This document shows positions 1 to 8,831 of a DNA stretch of 44,181 nt, in pieces. The notes beneath the pieces are model-generated. The model made no database searches. It saw only the letters and a program-made list of their open reading frames with translations, and was not told the origin of the DNA. Within the stretch, counting starts at the first letter, position 1. Each line of letters starts with the position of its first letter. Source of the DNA: Paraburkholderia bannensis NBRC 103871. GTDB lineage: Bacteria > Pseudomonadota > Gammaproteobacteria > Burkholderiales > Burkholderiaceae. Position numbers and translations under genes: made by a program. Where the stretch lies: the NCBI RefSeq assembly GCF_000685015.1, contig NZ_BAYA01000048.1:1-44181 (forward strand), written 5' to 3'.

Positions 1-209
1 GGCCGGGAGACCGGAGCTACTGAAAGGTGATGTCAGTCGTAGCCCAAAACCGGTGGCGCTCTGGCTCAATCGATCGCCTGCATGAAGGCGGAATGCGTTT
101 TCTGTCCTGATGCATCGCTCACCGACTTCGGACGAACTCTAGAGAATGAAAGGGACTTCCCCGTCCGGTGGCTGCGGCGGAAGCCGCGAGCCGGCATCAA
201 TGTGCCACG

Positions 210-662
210 ATGAACTTGAGGCGATCCTGCACTGGTATCATGCTGGCCGCGATACTTGCCGGATGCCATTCGGCAACGGCGGCACCGCAAGCGGGTGGGG
301 GGCGAACACGAGCGCCGCCATCACCCAGCCCGTCACCGGGGTGACAACATCACTTAACGAGCTGAACTATCCCAACAGCCAACTGGCCAGACGCAGCGTC
401 TATTTCGATTTAGACAGCTTTGACGTGAAGGACATTTATCTTCCTTTGTTGCGCACCCACGCCAGTTATCCGCGCAACCATCCGGCCCAGCATGTGCTGA
501 TTCAGGGCAATACGGACGAGCGCGGCACGGATGAATGCAATCACGCGCTCGGCGTATCCGGCTCACAGTTCTAAGCCGTCAGCCTAGGCAATGAGAAACC
601 CGTTGCCGTTGGCCACGACGAGGCATCATGGCCCAGAGCCGACGCGCTGATCTCGTTCATAG
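210..662 (+). pseudogene. Broken pal-like lipoprotein gene (OmpA family)
   Basis: This is a decayed copy of the intact Pal-like gene at 19126-19632. It opens with an ATG at 210 and a lipoprotein signal ending in LAGC, as in the intact copy. A frameshift near the G-run at about 295 moves the reading frame, after which the conserved stretch ITQPVTGVT and the OmpA-type segment HVLIQGNTDERGTDE are readable. About 14 codons matching QRRSEAVLHELES of the intact gene are deleted after HALG. An in-frame TAA then interrupts the C-terminus, whose remnant (AVSLGNEKP, GHDEASW) is still recognisable to about 662. A functional product is unlikely. The family binds peptidoglycan from the outer membrane. Confidence 0.85.
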
Positions 663-712
663 CTAGTGGCCCTAGCGTGACTTTGGGTGGATTCCATCGA
701 GTGTTCACACGC

Positions 713-956
713 TTACATCCCCATGAAATACAGGACGTCTATTTCCTCCGACCACATCTGTACGTCCAGCATTTCCTCGAAGTCGACGGGAAGGCCTCGG
801 TACATGCAGCAAAAACCATCTGCAGTCTGATAGACGATGACCCCTCGCGGTTGTCCTCAGATCCCCTGAGAAGCCCGAAGCGTCGTGTAGCTTTGCGGGG
901 TGCGATAGTGCGTCGATGTGCCGCCGGACCTCGGCCCATTTATCCCTCAGTTTCAT
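713..956 (-). pseudogene. Broken copy of the small gene found at 19680-19928
   Basis: The DNA aligns base by base with the intact 82-residue gene at 19680-19928. The start (MKLRDKW versus MKLKVEW), the DNREW region and the terminal FMG-TAA are all visible. The reading frame is lost in the middle, where the + strand sequence ccctcgcggttgtcc matches cactcgcggttatcc. The gene has the same convergent position next to the pal copy and the same neighbour upstream (a CLC C-terminus) as its intact counterpart, so this is a block duplication. Function of the family is unknown to me. Confidence 0.8.
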
Positions 957-1290
957 GACGTCCTCTTTGTCTATTGCGCACCATGCATTCTCATTGCCAC
1001 ACTGTCCACGCGTGTCGACATTCACGCGAGACCCGGATATGTGAATGCTGATGACGACGGCATCCGCAATTTTCTCCTTCACTATGACGCTGCTGACTTG
1101 CAGCGGCCCCACTTGATCCCCGCCGAAGACGATAGTCATCGTCGCGAGGTGCTGCCTCAACTGTCTGATGACGTCGAAAGCGGCATAGAATTAGCGAGGA
1201 TGATGCAATTGCGCTGCGCGAGCTGGCCCAGTGTCGGAAACGGCCTAGTCGACAACGGAACTCAAGGCACTCCACCAGATCGGTATCACG
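957..1290 (-). pseudogene. 3' remnant of a CLC antiporter gene (CBS region)
   Basis: Only the C-terminal part of a CLC-type H+/Cl- exchanger is left. The translated remnants LAQRN, AAFDVI-QLR and VSSVIVKEKIADAV match LAQRN, AAFDVISQLR and VSGVIAKEHIADAV in the intact CBS-domain CLC at 19912-21885. At least one frameshift (near 1190) and one stop (near 1255) are present. The membrane domain, about 1.4 kb, is missing; unrelated petA and degP remnants stand where it would lie. The remnant reads through into the following small gene without a stop, unlike the intact arrangement, where the two genes overlap by 17 bases. Confidence 0.75.
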
Positions 1291-1295
1291 TGATG

Positions 1296-1866
1296 CTATT
1301 CATCACCTAGCTGGCGCGGATAGATCCTTACTTTTGCTTTGAAGACGCGTCCAGCGAGATCGTACGTGGAGCCGAAGCAAGGGCAGAGAAAACCGCTTAG
1401 CCAGTCATCCGGAAGATTCAGTTGCACGCTGGCCTGGAAGCGGGAAACCGACGTGCAGTCCAGATGCAGGGACACGCCGACTACCACGAGAAAATTCGGA
1501 TGCTCCCGGCGCGAGCGATACTCATTGCGGCGATATGCCGGCAACGGCATGGAGAACAGATACTCGGTGTGCGGATCGGCAACCATCAGAGCTGCCTTCA
1601 CCACCGCAGCGAGCATTTCCGGCGTGCGATCGACAATGAAAACATGCTTGCCGCGCCACGCGACGGTCATCATCGAACTAGGCAAGAGGGTCGTGAGGTC
1701 AGCATGCAAGGGCGCGCGCCGGCCGCCTTGGCGCTCGCAGGCGGAGCAAAGAGTCGATGAAGGCGATGAGCGTCGCGACGCCAGCGATACCGCCTGTCGT
1801 CGACGTTGCAATCAGCCAGATGCGACGTTGTGGGTCGACTGGTTCTTCGAGAATTGCTTTCATCAT
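1296..1866 (-). pseudogene. petA: Broken Rieske iron-sulfur protein gene (petA)
   Basis: The N-terminus at 1866 reads as the Rieske subunit of ubiquinol-cytochrome c reductase: EEPVDPQRRIWLIATS, then a hydrophobic stretch. A frameshift near 1740 separates it from the rest, which contains MMTVAWRGK-VFIVDRTPEM and a recognisable cluster-binding region. The usual motifs CTHLGC and CPCHGS read SLHLDC and CPCFGS, so one Cys and both His-type ligand positions are disturbed. The C-terminus departs from the family after AGRVFK and stops early. petB and petC are absent. The protein cannot be a working Rieske subunit, and the essential copy must lie elsewhere. Confidence in the family is high. Confidence 0.85.
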
Positions 1867-1940
1867 GGGCTCCGCACTTCGACTGTTGATAGCTGGACGC
1901 TCGCGCCGCGCGACTCGACCGTCGATAAAGTAAGGTGACG

Positions 1941-2132
1941 TCAGGCGCCGAACACTTGCATGATTAAGCCGAGAATCCCCAGGCTGATGCCCAGTGCAGC
2001 GATCAGCACGGGAAGCGTGAGAATGATCACGCTGAAGGGCAGATGGGGTCTGCGGCTCTCTTCCGGAAGGATTGGCCGATCCCGCTCTGTTTCTTCCGTG
2101 AAGCCCGACTGCGAAGTTACTGTACGTTTCAT
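1941..2132 (-). CDS. Small hydrophobic protein, unknown function
   Basis: This 63-residue open frame starts MKRTVTSQSG and ends in a long hydrophobic segment (about residues 31-60, from PFSVIILTL to LIMQVF), so it would be anchored in the inner membrane by one or two helices. It lies between the broken degP and broken petA genes on the same strand, about 50 bases after the former. No strong ribosome binding site is visible. It may be a real survivor of the decayed cluster or a chance frame. I do not recognise a family. Confidence 0.4.
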   Translation of the reverse strand: MKRTVTSQSGFTEETERDRPILPEESRRPHLPFSVIILTLPVLIAALGISLGILGLIMQVFGA

Positions 2133-2184
2133 TTCGGCGTCCAAGAGCGATGCGGTGGTGCGATGTATGCCCGTCCTGTTGCGG

Positions 2185-2557
2185 CTAGCCCATGTCGATG
2201 GTCACGAACATCCGTTCGCCCGCTACGCTCTACCAGTAGTGCAAGCGCGTGTCCGCTGCTTTCAACCTTGTCGTGGAACTGCCGCGGACCCGATACGGGC
2301 GTGTTGTCGACCATCAGGATGATGTCTCCAGGTTCGATGCCGGCAAATACGGCGGAACCGACACTCTTTTCGACGCGCACGCCACCCCGGACTCCTTGGG
2401 CAGGTTGCTTTTCGGACGTCAGGCCGCGCACAGCAAATCCATCCAGAGCGGTAGTAGAAAGTTTCGCCCGTAGCGACTCCAGTCGATGACAGGCATCCAG
2501 AGTTACCTCGGCCGCACCGTCGATGACGGGGTTCTCGACCTCGTTATCGAAGTGCAC
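2185..2557 (-). pseudogene. 3' remnant of a DegP/HtrA-type periplasmic protease gene
   Basis: The remnant encodes the last PDZ domain of a Do-family serine protease. Visible marks are LDGFAVRGLTSE, GGVRVEKSVG, the PDZ core IEPGDIILMVDNTPV and LALLVERSG. A frameshift close to the end restores the typical final residues ERMFVTIDMG and a TAG at 2185-2187. The trypsin-like catalytic domain is missing. The upstream limit of homology is unclear; the stretch beyond about 2540 does not resemble the family. In related genomes a degQ-type gene often lies near petA (general knowledge), which fits the neighbouring petA remnant. Confidence 0.75.
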
Positions 2558-2753
2558 GCGCGTGCAATCGATGTCCCGGGTGCTCGTCCAGCAACTTCTT
2601 GAGGCGGTGCGAGCGGCACGTGGTGCAACGCGTTCGTACCACGCATGTCGTCTTGCAGCGGTCTTTCAGTCATGATGAGGGGCATTCCACGCCACCACAA
2701 ATTTGCGTCATCCCTCATGGTAGCTTCGCCCCGATCAGGCCCGCGAAGCGGGA
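2558..2753 (-). other. Short stretch with an unassigned small frame
   Basis: A frame starting MRDDANLWWRG (ATG at 2718) runs leftward into the degP remnant. It has no recognisable family and no clear ribosome binding site. It may be a decayed gene end joined to the degP fragment. I see nothing else here. Confidence 0.25.
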
Positions 2754-4355
2754 TCAACTGGTCCGATTCATACGCTCCATCATCGCACTGGTCTTTTCTT
2801 TATCCAGCGCGCAATGCATGCCAAATAGCATGACCATCACGCTCCAGATCGCAACCAGCAGAACGTCCCAGCCAAATCCGATCGTGCCATGTCCGCCACC
2901 GATACCGCCAAGCCACGACAGCAGCCAGAGGCCCCCAAACCACGGAAGGAGCCACGCAATGTGTTTCCATCCAAATTCGCGGGCCGGTTTGCGCATGACG
3001 ACGTGGTAGTACACGGCGTAGATTGCAAAGCCGATTACCACCAGCGAGAACAGGAATGAGATAGTCGCGAAGCCGGTCCAGTAGATGATGAGATTGCTGC
3101 AGATGAATGCGAGCGGCGCTAACACGGGTGCGGCCCACATCCGAAATGGACGCCGCAGTTCCGGCAGATTGCGACGCAGCACGAGCAGCGCAACCGGGCC
3201 AAGCCCGTAGGTGAGAACTGTCACTGACGTAATGTAGCTAACCATTTTGTGCCACGCCGGGAAAGGCAGCAGGAAAATCGTGCCGGCCACCCACATCACA
3301 GCCACCGCCACCCACGGCACCGCATTCCCGTTCAGCCTCGTCAGCGCAAGCGGGCCCGCTTCCATTTCACCAGCAGCAAACAGAATGCGCGATCCGCTCG
3401 TGACATACATCAGCCCAGTGCCGCCCGGCGATATGTACGCGTCGACGTATAGCAACGTCGCCACCCAGCCAAGACCGAGCGTGGCGGCGAGACCAGCAAA
3501 CGGCCCGGCTTCGCCTTTGAAACTGATCTGCGCCCACCCGTGCGCGAGATCGGCTGGCGACAGTGCCCAGATGAAGGCGACCTGCAACATGATGTAGATG
3601 GCGGCGGCAAGCACGACCGCCCCTATCACGGCAAGCGGAATATTGCGGTGGGGATGTGCGCTCTCGCCGCCCAGGTCGATCGCAGAGCGAAAACCCAGAT
3701 AGCTGAAGACGATGCCCGCGGCGGGCAGCGCGGTGAACATGCCTTCCAGCTTGTACGTGCCGGGCGCTGCGCTCGTCACGTTCCAGTGCGGACTGCTGGC
3801 CATCAATGCGACGATGGTCAGCACGGGAACTAGGATCTTCCACCAAGTGATCGCCGAATTGAAGTTGAGCAACCATCTGACCATCATCAAGTTGAGTAGG
3901 GCGGTGACCCCGAGCAGCGCGGCGCACGCGACGAACCCAGTCACGCTCAGCACTCCGGCGCTGCCGGGGCGGATGAACCAGGGCAGATAGTTGTTCGCGT
4001 AGGTGACGATCGCTTCGGCTTCGACGGCCGGCACGGCCACGTACGCGAGGAAGAGGAGCCAGCACCAGAGGCGACCGAGCCCGTCTCCGTGGCTCGCGTG
4101 ACTCATGTGCACGAGCGCGCCACTGCGCGGAAACAGTACGGCGAGTTCGGCGAAGCAGAGCGCGATCAGCATTATGATGACCGCGCCGATGATCCAACTC
4201 CCTATGCTGAGAGGGCCCGCGATCCTCGCGGCGTGATAGGCGCCGAATAGCCAGCCCGAGCCGATCATGCTGGTGGCACTCGCGAACAAAAGTCCTATGA
4301 TTCCAGCTTCACGACGCAGCTTTCCCGATAGTGTCAGGCTCGACATATCGCTCAT
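2754..4355 (-). CDS. APC-superfamily amino acid permease (copy 1)
   Basis: This 533-residue integral membrane protein has about 12 hydrophobic segments and the APC-family N-terminus IGLLFASATSMIGSGWLFG, where the GSG loop lies in the substrate-binding helix 1. It should carry an amino acid or related amine across the inner membrane by symport or exchange; the substrate cannot be read from sequence. The ATG at 4355 was chosen because AAGGAGAC lies a few bases upstream and because its paralogue at 21929-23530 has the same length from the matching start. The longer frame to 4472 lacks this support. The gene stands alone behind a PmrA/QseB-type box at 4511-4527, giving a leader of roughly 135 bases. 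No frame damage is seen, unlike the genes downstream. Confidence 0.9.
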   Translation of the reverse strand: MSDMSSLTLSGKLRREAGIIGLLFASATSMIGSGWLFGAYHAARIAGPLSIGSWIIGAVIIMLIALCFAELAVLFPRSGALVHMSHASHGDGLGRLWCWLLFLAYVAVPAVEAEAIVTYANNYLPWFIRPGSAGVLSVTGFVACAALLGVTALLNLMMVRWLLNFNSAITWWKILVPVLTIVALMASSPHWNVTSAAPGTYKLEGMFTALPAAGIVFSYLGFRSAIDLGGESAHPHRNIPLAVIGAVVLAAAIYIMLQVAFIWALSPADLAHGWAQISFKGEAGPFAGLAATLGLGWVATLLYVDAYISPGGTGLMYVTSGSRILFAAGEMEAGPLALTRLNGNAVPWVAVAVMWVAGTIFLLPFPAWHKMVSYITSVTVLTYGLGPVALLVLRRNLPELRRPFRMWAAPVLAPLAFICSNLIIYWTGFATISFLFSLVVIGFAIYAVYYHVVMRKPAREFGWKHIAWLLPWFGGLWLLSWLGGIGGGHGTIGFGWDVLLVAIWSVMVMLFGMHCALDKEKTSAMMERMNRTS

Positions 4356-4494
4356 TTCAGGTCTCCTTGTCTTACGTTCGCCTGTCCGGAGGACGATGTT
4401 CAATCCGCAGGCTCGCTTTGAGCTGCCTCGGCGCTTGTTTGCTGCGTAACTCGCGTTGGCAGCGAATCTCATTTGCGCCTGTGCACACGCCTTA

Positions 4495-4527
4495 TTGATA
4501 GGTATCCAAAATTAAAAAATGCTTAAA
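4495..4527 (-). promoter_or_regulatory. PmrA/QseB-type direct-repeat box and -10 for APC permease 1
   Basis: On the minus strand TTTAAG-N5-TTTAAT (4527-4511) is followed after 10 nt by TATCAA (4500-4495). The same architecture recurs at 12507-12539 and 18943-18975. The repeat matches the known YTTAAK-N5-YTTAAK recognition pattern of PmrA/QseB-type response regulators. Functional use is inferred. Confidence 0.6.
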
Positions 4528-5652
4528 ACACCGAATGCGAAGCGCGGGATCCAGCTATGATGTAGCCGGTGGTTGCCTGGCGCGCATGAATCACCGTGAT
4601 TTTGACGTTGATCGCCGCGCTCGTTTGCTCACCGCAGGCAGTCAACGGAGCGACTCGTCGCAACTACTATTCTCGATCCCGCAGTTCGAACGCTGTCTTG
4701 CAGCCGAATCGCAGGATGTCCAGCATTCGTCGTCTCCCATTCTCTGTTTGAGCCCCCCTCCGGAGCGAGTTACCGCTCACGGCGATCTTGACCATTCAGC
4801 GGCTATCGCGGCTACCTCGGAACCGGCTATTGCGTAAAGCCGGAAGGATTTGAACTGATTGAACCTCTCGGAAAAAGGCATGCCTGAAGATAGTCGCGGT
4901 CAAGGCTCTTGCTCATCGAGTCGTAATGCCACCGCTGCACGGATGATGCACAAGACCTGACGCGGTTCCGGCATGCGATGTGGCGATGTTTCATGTGCCG
5001 TCACCGCAAGCGTACGAGCCCACCGTTTACTTTCCAGAACAGTGTGAGGGGGGCGGCAAGCAAAATCGGGCCGTTTGTTCACGCAGTCTGGCCTGTATGA
5101 CCTTGCGTCACTCTTGATTCAGGCTACCTACATTTAAGTCGTAGCGATCGTGATCCACCGACCGCCACTCGAATACGCCGCTGGAAGCAACGCGGGTTGG
5201 CGACGCGGCCGGGAATGCTCGGGACGCAAATCATCACTAGCCACGGGCAAGCCACTGGAACCCGAACAATTGAGAAGAATCGCGCCGACCCACCTAGTGG
5301 GAATCAACCTGCGCGGGACGTCCAATTTGCCGGTGCCTCGCCACGCACACCGAATCCTTCAAAGCCTAGAGAGTGCCCCCACGCTTCGAGCGTCAGTCGC
5401 CGAGCCTGACGCAGCGATCCAAAACATCGGGTCGATACTGCCAACCATATCTTGCAGTTTCGGGCTTTCGTCACGGTTCGTGGATCAAATGGTCGCGCCG
5501 ATACAGTTATGTCCACGATTGGGAAGTCGCGGCGGGTAGTCAGCGGGTGTTTGATTCGAAACGAAATTTATACAGCGCCAAGAGGCAAAATCGCGAGATG
5601 TATAGATGGGCCTAACCGACCGGATACATGCACCAGAATCATGAAGACACCG
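4528..5652. other. No convincing gene
   Basis: Only short frames without recognisable domains are present. The stretch 4796-4878 (+) reads FSGYRGYLGTGYCVKPEGFE in one frame and looks like a fragment of a former gene, bounded by stops. The frame 5150-5539 (+) has irregular composition and no motif. The region is probably decayed DNA. Confidence 0.5.
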
Positions 5653-6342
5653 CTAAGCACGCCTTTCGCGAGCGCCCAACCATGACGTCACCGGTAATAC
5701 GAACAGCAATACGCGTCGCCCGCTCGCGCCGCGCGCGCCATACCCCTGCATCAGGTTGCTGAAAAACGCGATCGAAATCATGAGCGTCCATGCCGAAACT
5801 GGAATGCGGTTCACCCACGCCGCTTGCGTATAGCCCTGAGTGTTGATTACATCATTCATGCCGCTTACTGTGAGCGCCGAGATCGGAGTGGGTTGCGCGA
5901 TCGCCGGTTCGCGTACGCCAGTCCATAACTGGCCTTGCAGTTCAGCGGTCTTCGCATTGATGATTTCAAGTTCGCGCGGGTCGCGCGTCTTGTAGTATTC
6001 GATGCGCAGTTGCACATAGTCACGCAGAAGCGCCTTTATCGTCGTGGCTCTTGATTCTCCAAGCAGTTCTACGCGCAGGTACTGGGTGCCGATGGCGTTC
6101 GCTTCCTCTTCCTCGAAGTTCTTGCGCTGATCATATCGGCTCACCGCCATTGAGAGCGTAAATCCAATCAGAAGCGCGAGCAGCGTGAACGTCGCGCCCT
6201 GCACAACGTTGTAGTTGTCGCGCGCGTCATCCGAAAGTGGAATGGCACGTTTCAGACCAATTGCCCCGAGCGCAGCAGCCACTGAGAGCAGCACGATCAG
6301 CATGACGAAGAGGTACGCCGGATGATGTACGAGCTGCGTCAT
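5653..6342 (-). pseudogene. DUF4239-family membrane protein, C-terminus altered
   Basis: The protein begins MTQLVHHPAYLF with a first membrane helix and continues with NVVQGATFTLLALLIGFTLSMAVSRYDQR, the hallmark of DUF4239 (bestrophin-like) proteins, then a central soluble domain with EEEANAIGTQYLR. The second helix pair near WTLMISIAFFSNLMQGYGARG is present, but after LLFVLPVT the sequence switches to SWLGARERRA and stops at 229 residues. The family usually runs to about 250-260 residues with a last helix. The C-terminal end therefore looks lost by deletion or frameshift. AAAGGA precedes the ATG. Family members are inner-membrane proteins of unknown function. It may still be expressed, but is probably non-functional. 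Confidence 0.7.
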
Positions 6343-6787
6343 CTTGAATCCTTTGCGATGATGGATCTTGTGCAGGCGCTCAATTCCGGACGAGTCGTCT
6401 GCCGTGCCTGAATCAGGCAGTGGTTATGCGCTGCCGAGTACCGTGAAATCCAGGCGCCGATTTGACTACGTCCGAGTCGGCCATTAAACCTCGCCAGTAG
6501 TAATCTCACTTGTTCAAAATTCGCATACTTCTGTGCAGGTTTCAGTACCGCAGCTTTAACCTATCAGAATTGGCTCGCAATTGGTCTGGGAGTGATCCCC
6601 GGTGGAAAGCTGAAGCCGGGGGCCGCCAGATGTTTTGGCTGGCCGCGAGTAGCCCCGGAAGGGGCGAAGCCCGAATCTTCGAGCAGTAACGGGCATGGCG
6701 GACAACCCAGATGGCGCTCACTGAACGAGCGGGGGGCTTCGCGCGATGGCCGGGATGCGATGGGCGGCTGGATGAAGCTGTAAAATA
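6343..6787. other. Intergenic region before the nhaA leader
   Basis: No convincing gene. It must hold the leftward promoter of the DUF4239 gene and the rightward promoter of the nhaA leader. A stable hairpin with a GGAA tetraloop lies at 6652-6665 (GCCCC-GGAA-GGGGC). The frame 6592-6783 (+) spans it and shows no known domain. Confidence 0.4.
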
Positions 6788-6852
6788 CTGTCAGGGTGTT
6801 AGCTGCATTCCGCAGCGAGACAGGTTTTTCGCGCTGGTCGGGCCGCCACGCG
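6788..6852 (+). ncRNA. Riboswitch-like leader of nhaA (candidate nhaA/Li+-type motif)
   Basis: Three nested or adjacent helices can be drawn: CTGTC (6788-6792) with GACAG (6819-6823); GCTGC (6802-6806) with GCAGC (6812-6816), loop ATTCC; and CGCG (6830-6833) with CGCG (6849-6852), enclosing tggtcgggccgcc. A second copy before the broken nhaA at 30715 keeps the joining sequences GTTAGCTG, AGCG-GACAGG and TGGTCGGGCCGCC but changes the loops. In one helix a C-G pair becomes T-A. That pattern points to a structured RNA. Published nhaA-associated motifs that sense Li+ precede nhaA genes in proteobacteria; I could not compare with their covariance models, so the class is inferred. Confidence 0.65.
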
Positions 6853-6867
6853 GGACTCGACACGCCC

Positions 6868-8217
6868 ATGCGACTGAACGACTTCTCACGCCCGCTCACT
6901 CACCCCAGGCGCATCGCAAAGCAAGCCTTCACGGCGCTTGAACACTTCCTTCATGTCGAAGCCGCGAGCGGCATCATCCTGCTCATCGCTGCCGCTATCG
7001 CGCTCATCTGGGCAAATTCTCCATTCGCGGGCAACTATCACGAACTCCTCAAGTCGCCGCTGACACTTGGTGCGGGCGAATTCCTTTTCTCGAAATCCGT
7101 GCACTTCTGGATCAACGACGGGCTGATGACCGTGTTTTTTCTCGTTGTCGGTATGGAAATCCGCCGTGAAATCCACGCAGGCTCGCTGAGCGATTCTAGG
7201 CAGGCGGCGTTACCGCTTGGTGCTGCTATGGGCGGCGTGGCGGTGCCGGCGCTCATCTATCTTGCGGTGAACCACGGTACGAATGCAGCGCACGGATGGG
7301 CCGTGCCGACGGCGACGGACATTGCCTTTGCGGTTGGCGTGCTCGCGCTGCTCGGGCGGTCGATTCCCGGTAACGTGAGGATCTTTCTGCTGACGCTCGC
7401 GATTGTGGACGACATTATCGCGGTGCTGATCATCGCGGTCTTCTACCCGGCGGGACTTGACCCCAGCGGCCTGGCACTCGCCGCGGCCGGTATCGTTGCC
7501 GTCGTCATCATGCAGAGGCTCGATATCAACCGCGCCACGGCTTACATGCTTCCGGGCGCAGTTGTCTGGATGGGGCTCTTCATCAGCGGCGTGCATCCGA
7601 CGCTTGCCGGGGTGGTGCTGGGGCTGATGACGCCAGTCGTATCGTCGCGCGGGCACGAGCGCGTGCTGGTCGAACTGTCGGAAGCGACGCGTCACGTGAG
7701 CGAAGTTGACGTCCAGAATGCGCAGGAATTCGACCAGCTGGAAAAGCCGATGCACACGCTCCGCGTGGCACAACGCGATCTCCTGCCACCGGTCGTGCGG
7801 GTGCAGTGGGCGCTTCACCCCTGGGTTGCATACGGGATCATGCCGCTCTTCGCGTTGGCCAATGCTGGCGTGCCGCTTGGCGGCGTGGATTTCACGAGCC
7901 ACGAGACCGTCTGGATCATGTTGGGCGTGGCACTTGCGCTCATCATCGGCAAGCCCGTCGGTGTGTTCCTGACGAGCTGGATACTGGTGAGAACCGGGCT
8001 TTGCCGTTTGCCGACCGGGATGTCCTGGCGTGGAGTCAGCCTTGTGGCACTGCTCGCGGGCATTGGCTTCACCATGTCGATCTTCATCGCGACGCTTGCG
8101 TTCTCTGGGCAGGGCGCGATGGATGCAGCCAAGCTCGGCGTGCTACTTGGCTCGTTCGTTGCGGGATGTGCAGGGCTGGGCTGGGGCCTGTATGCTTCCC
8201 GGCAGAGGTCCAGCTGA
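6868..8217 (+). CDS. nhaA: Na+/H+ antiporter NhaA
   Basis: This 449-residue inner-membrane antiporter exports Na+ (and Li+) in exchange for protons, serving pH and salt homeostasis. Family marks are WANSP (about 48-52), WINDGLMTVFFLVVGMEI, GWAVPTATDIAFA with D151 (equivalent to E. coli D133), the paired aspartates AIVDDIIAV at 181-182 (D163/D164 in E. coli) and the late GKPVGVF lysine. The ATG at 6868 is preferred: the longer frame starts from a GTG that lies inside the RNA leader. No strong Shine-Dalgarno is seen close to the ATG, which may fit control of translation by the leader. A decayed paralogue with the same leader lies at 30715-31211. Confidence 0.95.
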   Translation: MRLNDFSRPLTHPRRIAKQAFTALEHFLHVEAASGIILLIAAAIALIWANSPFAGNYHELLKSPLTLGAGEFLFSKSVHFWINDGLMTVFFLVVGMEIRREIHAGSLSDSRQAALPLGAAMGGVAVPALIYLAVNHGTNAAHGWAVPTATDIAFAVGVLALLGRSIPGNVRIFLLTLAIVDDIIAVLIIAVFYPAGLDPSGLALAAAGIVAVVIMQRLDINRATAYMLPGAVVWMGLFISGVHPTLAGVVLGLMTPVVSSRGHERVLVELSEATRHVSEVDVQNAQEFDQLEKPMHTLRVAQRDLLPPVVRVQWALHPWVAYGIMPLFALANAGVPLGGVDFTSHETVWIMLGVALALIIGKPVGVFLTSWILVRTGLCRLPTGMSWRGVSLVALLAGIGFTMSIFIATLAFSGQGAMDAAKLGVLLGSFVAGCAGLGWGLYASRQRSS

Positions 8218-8222
8218 CGTCG

Positions 8223-8387
8223 ATGTGGGTGGCAAGAATGGATGAAGAAACGAAAGCCGAGCTGCTCACCTTCCTGGTGGTCGGTCAATTGCTCGCATAT
8301 GCGCGCAGTGGGGAATGGCTGCGAACCGATCATATGATTGAGTCGTGCCAGATCTGGTTGTCTTCGAACGGTGCACGCTGCGACTGA
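8223..8387 (+). CDS. Small protein after nhaA, unknown function
   Basis: A 54-residue frame (ATG at 8223, or 49 residues from ATG at 8238, MDEETKAELLTFL) begins 5 bases after the nhaA stop. It is amphipathic with a short hydrophobic stretch (LLTFLVVGQLLAYA) and ends at TGA 8387. Its position suggests co-transcription with nhaA. I do not recognise a family and cannot exclude a chance frame. Confidence 0.4.
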   Translation: MWVARMDEETKAELLTFLVVGQLLAYARSGEWLRTDHMIESCQIWLSSNGARCD

Positions 8388-8831
8388 ACGGGCCAAGGCG
8401 GTCGAGGCCGCGCGCTTGCAGAAAGCGTGCGTGAACTGCCCTTTCCCCGCGAGGAAGCTGGGCTAACCAGGCTCTTCAATCTGGACCGTGGCTGGTTTCT
8501 CGATTACCCATCGCCGGTCGTCCGGGAAATACACGCATTGAGCGTAGCGCGTCTTGGAATCGACGCCAGGAAGTAGTCGTGCACAGGGCCGTGAAGTGGT
8601 CCTCACCAGCCCGCGGAAATCAGACTTCGCGATCGACGTCGTACTTCACATTTTGGTCGGCACCAGGAGCTCGAAGTAGACGTTGGCATCGCGTCCCGGT
8701 CGGCGATTGATCGTTGCAGTGTCATGCCCGGACTCTGCTCACGCCCCCCGGAAATATCTGGTCCGAATGCCGGCAGCGCAGAGGACATCGCGTGGCCGGA
8801 CGCACGACCTCCGCCGGCCGTCGTTCCGGGC
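8388..8831. other. Intergenic stretch with a possible gene remnant
   Basis: On the + strand, 8418-8579 reads without stop as ESVRELPFPREEAGLTRLF and then FLDYPSPVVREIHALSVARL, ending at TAG. The composition is protein-like, but there is no start codon with a ribosome binding site, so it may be a gene fragment. The rest shows nothing I can support. Confidence 0.3.

Noticed and set aside
5150..5539. 129-codon + strand frame
   Set aside because: No start signal, domain or paralogue; overlapping frames of similar length exist on both strands.
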